24,681 nt of DNA from Entrophospora sp. SA101 (Eukaryota; Glomeromycota; Glomeromycetes; Entrophosporales; Entrophosporaceae): contig CAUDNR010000469.1 in NCBI GenBank assembly GCA_958430865.1, forward strand, positions 7,380-32,060. Reading direction: 5' to 3'. A program made the position numbers and the translations under genes. The notes under the pieces are model-generated. The model did no database searches. It was not told where the DNA came from and saw only the letters and a list, made by a program, of their open reading frames with translations. Position 1 is the stretch's first letter. Every line of letters begins with the position of its first letter. Below are positions 19,965 to 24,681 of the stretch, one piece after another.

Positions 19965-20911
19965 ACAATACAGAAACAAAAACAATTTTTATTAGTAAAA
20001 ATTTTACATCATTTTTTTTTCTAAATAAAAAAATTTATTTATATTCCTTGGTTTTTTTTGCAATAATGAATATTTTTAAATTTTTGAGTAAAATGATAAT
20101 GCAGAAATGTAAGTAAAATCAAACAATAAAATTAAAAATACTATACTAATATTAGTAAAAGAGCAAAATATAGTTATATGAATTTTAATAAAGAAGAAGG
20201 ATTTGTGGTGGAGCAAGCTATGCAGAACATAAGTAATACCAAAAACAACAACCTAATGGTAATAATAATCATTATTTTGTTGTGGTTTATTGTTAATGAG
20301 AAATAATCTTTTCAGCCAAGTTCAACACCTGATAAGGATAACTCTCATTATTTAGATAACATTTTATATTTTTATTATGAAAAAATATTTATTTCTCTCA
20401 ATAGTTTTAAATAGTACACAGAAACATGGCTCAACTTACATAATAATTTTAATTATTTGATGGCATGTCTTAATTTCAAGATGCATTATTTGCAGTAAAG
20501 GTAACCAAATGTCTTATTGGAAATTAAAAGTGAATGGATTAGTTATGTTCAGAAAATATTATAGGTACATTAACAAGTGGAACATCATATAATGAATGAC
20601 CATTTATTTTGTTAAATCTCCCTAACTGAGAGACACATCAGGTCTTTTTGGTATTGAAATATTTTGAATGTCCAGCATAAATTGACTGGTGTAGGTGCAT
20701 AAGATTTTGAGGAGGGTGGTAAAGTGAGAAAAGAAGTTAAGGCAGTCTGGATGCACCAGCAATAGCAATGACAGTTGACAGAAATGATTAAAAGTTATAT
20801 TAGACCCTTCTTAAGTATCAATTGAAGAATTACCAAAAACCTATTTCAACATATGGCTATACTAATTATACCAATTAGTAGTTACACTTATCAAAATCAG
20901 ATGATCAACAC
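19965..20911. other. 3' flank of the glucosidase II gene and relic-bearing intergenic DNA
   Basis: A possible polyadenylation signal 'aataaa' lies at about 20024-20029, 60 bp after the stop. A short frame at 20178-20258 (MNFNKEEGFVVEQAMQNISN) ends at a donor-like 'gtaata', and 'ttttcag' follows at 20310-20316, but no long frame results. Scattered coding-like bits up to 20911 may be the decayed 5' part of the pseudogene that follows. Confidence 0.4.
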
Positions 20912-21690
20912 ATGATTTTTAGCTGTTTTGATAAGTGTAACCCCCTTAATGAATCTCATGAATGCAATCACTACCAATTAGAAACAGCCAAACAATATCT
21001 TGACAGAAAAGACATTCACCTTATGTTTGCAAGATTTTTTATTGATCAATTAATGCCCTCAAAGATATACCATAGAGATATTGCCATATTTTTCTCAGCT
21101 GGATACAGGACGAAAAAATGAATAATTTAATTAGAATTATGGTTCAATTTGGCAAATGGTTCTATGAACAACTATCCTATTTTCTTACTACAGCAGATCC
21201 TTGTACTATGATACAACATAATGGTATCTCTCAAACATTCCCTAATGGTCATCAGGTTCATCAATTACCAGATATGGATTGAGGAATTAAATGAAGCCAG
21301 AGAGACCAGAAATTATTTTTTTGAAGAGCTTAATGAATGCTTAGATGAAAAAAATGAATATGTGGATTTAGTAAATAAGATCAAGGCAGGATTAGTGAAA
21401 GCCTTAGATGCATTCAAAAAATGGATGAATATATGGACCCATCTACTACTTTCAGTTTGTAGTTTGGGAGGAAATCATGACCAAGCATTTACACAGGCAG
21501 TTATATGTGCAGTATTAAACTCTTGATAATCAATGAAAAGAATTCCTTTAGTCTTTTTGAAGCATTACAAGAATATAACATGGATCAAACCATCATTTGT
21601 GACTAAAATGCTTCTTGGGTTGTATATGGTCTTAGCATTCAACAAAAATTCACAGAATATCAGCTAGAAAAAAACAAAACCAGAATATTA
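20912..21690 (+). pseudogene. Heavily frameshifted pseudogene of an unknown protein
   Basis: Coding-like sequence passes from frame to frame. At 20912-21121 the frame reads FSCFDKCNPLNESHECNHYQ, then KQYLDRKDIHLMFARFFIDQ and HRDIAIFFSAGYRTK. From 21118 to 21279 it is one frame over (IRIMVQFGKWFYEQLSYFLT, HQVHQLPDMD). At about 21280-21526 it is back (EELNEARETRNYFFEELNEC, KIKAGLVKALDAFKKW). From about 21520 it is in a third register (LLIINEKNSFSLFEALQEYN), with a TAA at 21603-21605, then NASWVVYGLSIQQKFTEYQL to about 21690. The composition is that of a real soluble protein of at least 250 residues, with a helical middle. I do not recognise it. A domesticated or decayed transposon gene is possible. 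Confidence 0.5.
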
Positions 21691-21755
21691 TAATGTAATT
21701 TTATTTAATGCTATAGATGAAAATGGTTTTTTACAAACATTAAACAAAAATACAC

Positions 21756-22358
21756 TTAATTGCTGATTCGCGAATGAATTGGAGAAATGATCGACATTTT
21801 AATATAAAATTTTTATGCTAATTGTTATTAATAAAATGAGAAAATTCCCAAATCTCACCGTCCTCACACAATAACTCTCATGTCTACACAAAAAGTATAA
21901 AGAACAACCTTAGAATTCTTTCAAGATCGTTGAATACTACTTTAAAATTCTTTTGCAGTTACTTTATTGACTTGACTTATAACAACATGTGGTTCATTTG
22001 GTAAAATAAAAGTTTTTTTGTTGATAAACCGATAAAAAAAAAAGTATAGCCCTGGTCAGAATACTTGATAGTGTTGGCTGAAAATTAAAAAATTCCAAAT
22101 TTTTATATGTTGTGAACTTCTTGAAATCTCAGCTTCCTACATATAAACGTTTTCAAGAAACATTCCAAACCCTTTAATATTTTGATACAATAATCTATGA
22201 GATTTACTTTATATATTACATAAAAAGAATAAAGTTTGTAATACCAAAACATTGTGCCTTATTATTTGTTAAACATTGTCAACTGACGATTTTTTACCAT
22301 TTTTGCACACGCCGATCACTATAAGAATTCTCTGCTTCATTCGCGGATCGTCAATTAA
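21756..22358. mobile_element. 603-bp terminal-inverted-repeat element bounded by TTAA
   Basis: The left end 21756-21778 (ttaattgctgattcgcgaat + gaa) and the reverse complement of the right end 22336-22358 (ttaattgacgatccgcgaat + gaa) agree at 20 of 23 bases, and a looser match continues inward (gagaaatgatcg against gagaattcttatagtgatcg). Both ends carry TTAA, so the target duplication may be TTAA or TAA; the superfamily is not decided by this. The inside is AT-rich without a transposase, so it is a non-autonomous element. The CG-rich termini stand out from the surroundings. Confidence 0.7.
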
Positions 22359-23261
22359 CTCTTAAATTTTCAGATAAAAAAATGTTGATTTATGTTACAC
22401 GGAATATATTTCAGATTCATTGATATTGAACACGAACAAACATGACATTATTAATAAAAACAAGCATTCAATTCAATATCAAAGAAGAATTCAAATATCT
22501 TGCTTGGTAAATTATATATATAATTATAAATAAAGATTATACGAGTGGTATTAACAAACGTTGTCGATTCAATATCAAAGAACAAATATCTTTGATAAAC
22601 TATACATCTTTTTTGTAATAAATATTCGAAATAATAATGTTATCAATAATTTATCAAAGGAATCTGAAACTTCAGCAGCTGATCGATCAGCGATGTATAT
22701 AGTTAAATTTTGTGTAATTAATTCACAAACGAGCAGAATAACGAAATAATTGGTGCCAGGAATAAAATTAAAGTTTATTGTTGATAATAAATAAATTTGT
22801 TACCAAAAAAAATTACAATAGTTAATTGATTTTATGTCAATACATTTCAATGTTTTGAATAATGTCATCCATTGCTATAAACACGACATATATATGAATT
22901 GTAATTTTGTTTAAATTAAACTATCTTTTATTTCCAAACAATAAATAATTAAATTTTATTTCCAAAACAATAAAATAAATGACCAATAACCTATTATTTA
23001 CTGATTGTAGAAACATACCATATATTTCAATGGTTTGAAATAATAATAATGACAATTAAAGATGGGAGCCACAATTCAATTTAATATGGTAAATTTAATA
23101 ATCATTGTTACGAAAATCATTTTGATTGGTGATATAACAAGCTAACAAATGAGTTTAATAAAAAGGGTACTAGCTTATCGTTAGCAAGTTTTTATTTGCT
23201 TAAACACAACAATTTCAATAAACTCCTCGTCGCCTCGATTTTTCAATGTTAAAATTATACA
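22359..23261. other. Intergenic stretch with an imperfect direct repeat
   Basis: Blocks at about 22472-22516 and 22567-22604 share 'attcaatatcaaagaa' followed by 'aatatct' and 'aaa.tata', an imperfect direct duplication about 95 bp apart. A shorter pair at 22846-22862 and 23016-23040 shares 'atttcaatg.tttga'. The 62-codon frame at 22561-22749 lies partly in this repeat and looks like chance. No gene is supported. Confidence 0.4.
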
Positions 23262-23445
23262 TCAAGTCGAAGGGTTATATTTATCATTTATAACTTTATA
23301 TGTCAATGAAAAGAAAGAAAATACGGGGCAGGAACTATGTGTCCAAAACAAACCATAAGCCAAGGAGACATAAATGCCGATGGCTGTAAGACCAATGGTA
23401 GCGTAAGTGAATAATTTTTGGGCGGAATACTCTAAGTCTTCCCAA
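23262..23445 (-). CDS. Possible last exon of a small single-pass membrane protein
   Basis: On the minus strand an acceptor-like 'ttcactgcag' ends at 23446, followed by an open frame of 60 residues to TGA at 23262-23264. It begins WEDLEYSAQKLFTYATIGLT and continues AIGIYVSLAYGLFWTHSS. That is a short acidic lead, one hydrophobic segment of about 20 residues, and a less convincing tail. The interval is richer in GC than its surroundings, and the third-position pattern looks coding. No upstream exon with a start could be paired, because the DNA beyond the acceptor is a foldback element and AT-rich sequence. The family is not recognised. A competing open frame of 82 codons on the same strand (23335-23583) runs through the foldback element and was not preferred. 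Confidence 0.3.
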
Positions 23446-23526
23446 CTGCAGTGAAAACCTCAGGCAAAAACAATTAACAAACATCATCAATTTTAATACA
23501 TCTAAAAAATCAATTACTATATTAAT

Positions 23527-23650
23527 AGCCAATGGGCGCAAAATGTACTTAAATTTTGCAGGTTTTCCCGGCTTAGAATTCAAAATTCTGGTAAAAATTG
23601 GAAGAGCCGGTAAATTTCAATTGGCATTTTGCGCCCTGTTAATTACTATT
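23527..23650. mobile_element. About 120-bp foldback element with perfect 12-bp arms (gggcgcaaaatg)
   Basis: The arm 23534-23545 (gggcgcaaaatg) is the exact reverse complement of 23625-23636 (cattttgcgccc). Inner pairs also exist: 'cccggctt' near 23566-23573 against 'aagagccgg', and 'agaatt' against 'attct' around the centre at about 23575-23589. Outer flanks 'attactatattaatagc' and 'ttaattactatt' suggest the arms go a little further. It is a non-coding miniature element. Confidence 0.65.
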
Positions 23651-24681
23651 AAAATTCTATTTTTAAACTTTTTTATTTGTTTGGTTTTTGTTTGTTTATT
23701 TGTTTATTAGCGTATTACCGTGAGAAAAGTTATGGAAATCGGTAAACAAAAAGGATGAAGTGTGATAATCTTTTGGGAAAATTTGAGGTTGTACAAAGTT
23801 CAACTCGTCGTAAATAAAGTGTCTTTAAAAAAAATTTCTTTGATAAATGCCCTTTTACCTTTTATTGTGCAATAATAATAATAAAATTTTTCAAAGAGAA
23901 CGAGAAACTGAAGATCATACTATTGATATTAAAATGGTATAAAAAAAATTTGAATTTAATAATAACAAGAAATTTTTTTTTAAGTAAAGCATGGTTATAT
24001 TGTTGCTGCATCAGCATTTCAAGTGAATTTATTATTGCTTTTAAACATATTTTTACAAATTATTTCAAGAAAAGTATTATTCTTTTAATCAACAATTGAA
24101 TTGATTATTAAAAAAATTTTGCTCAACAATTGAATTGAATTGATTATTGTTTTTCATTATATATAAAAAAATTTTTACGAATTATCATTTTACCTGTTTT
24201 TTGTTGTTGCATTTTTAACAATTAAAACTCATGAATGAAAGCAAGCTTTTGAATGAAATGGAACATAATTGTTTTTATTGGCATATGAAAGAAATCAGTT
24301 AATTATAATTCGTTGAGGTTTGACTGTAAATAAATTTATTATTATTATTACCTTTAATAGCGAGGTCTACAATGCAACCATCTATTAGTGTCATCATATC
24401 TCAATCAGAAATGTAGACAGCTATAGTCTTGTATTTTTATTTTTTATTTTTTTTTAAATTTTTTTTTGAATGAATTATGTATAATTATTTTATGTTTTAA
24501 TCTAAAATCAAGATTATAAGTGTCGTGTCAAGCATAGTGGACATTCGTTTTATCACTTGTGACAAAATCGATCGTCGATCTTTTTTTATATTGTGAAACT
24601 TGCCATTTCAATTGAATTTAGAATAGAAAAAAGTCGCGTGACTGCGCACAAAACCCATTTTATGGAAAATCTATTTTTTTT
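23651..24681. other. AT-rich intergenic stretch to the window end
   Basis: No supported gene. The words 'caacaattgaattgattatt' (24090-24109) and 'caacaattgaattgaattga' (24124-24143) form a small direct duplication. A compact stretch at 24358-24420 and another at 24531-24580 (cgatcgtcgatc palindrome) are less AT-rich, but no start, stop and splice signals could be combined. Confidence 0.4.

Overview
The window looks like eukaryotic nuclear DNA from an AT-rich, repeat-laden genome. I favour an early-diverging fungus of the Glomeromycotina (Rhizophagus-like) type. This is an inference from the AT-rich intergenic DNA, the dense short GT-AG introns (mostly 68-120 bp), the many miniature inverted-repeat elements, the decayed gene families, and the presence of CFAP20, which most Dikarya lack. 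No tRNA, rRNA or CRISPR array was found.

Three intact conserved genes can be assembled exon by exon, each closing in frame at the length expected for its family. (1) 10869-12148 (+): a HAD-superfamily phosphatase of the HDHD1 / pseudouridine-5'-phosphatase type, 8 exons, 224 aa, including an 11-nt microexon that completes the catalytic loop. (2) 13742-14681 (-): CFAP20/BUG22, 4 exons, 194 aa, beginning with coding exons of only 21 and 32 nt. (3) 17334-19964 (+): the beta subunit of ER glucosidase II, 12 exons, 552 aa, with a signal peptide, LDLa-like repeats, a coiled coil, an acidic linker, an MRH lectin domain and a C-terminal HEEL retrieval signal.

Region by region: 1-5800 is intergenic and made of low-complexity DNA and two families of diverged tandem repeats (about 1.8-2.5 kb and 3.48-5.42 kb; the second carries an inverted repeat in its units). 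6244-7873 holds an unrecognised Gly/Ala-rich gene whose 3' part is present twice as a perfectly identical 603-bp block. 8.1-8.6 kb holds inverted and direct repeats. 9001-9948 (-) is a broken gene for an unknown multi-pass membrane protein. 10.9-20.0 kb is the gene-bearing core, with miniature transposon-like elements in an intron and in the intergenic gaps, one of them ending 40 bp before the glucosidase II start. Beyond 20 kb are a heavily frameshifted pseudogene, a 603-bp terminal-inverted-repeat element, a foldback element and a possible terminal exon of a small membrane protein.

The three intact genes do not form a pathway: glucosidase II acts in N-glycan trimming and ER quality control, HDHD1 in nucleotide salvage or detoxification, and CFAP20 in cilia and/or the nucleus. 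The items most worth a second look are the CFAP20 gene in a probably non-flagellate lineage, the 11-nt microexon, the identical duplicated block of an unknown glycine-rich protein, and the repeat units with perfect inverted arms at 3.5-5 kb.
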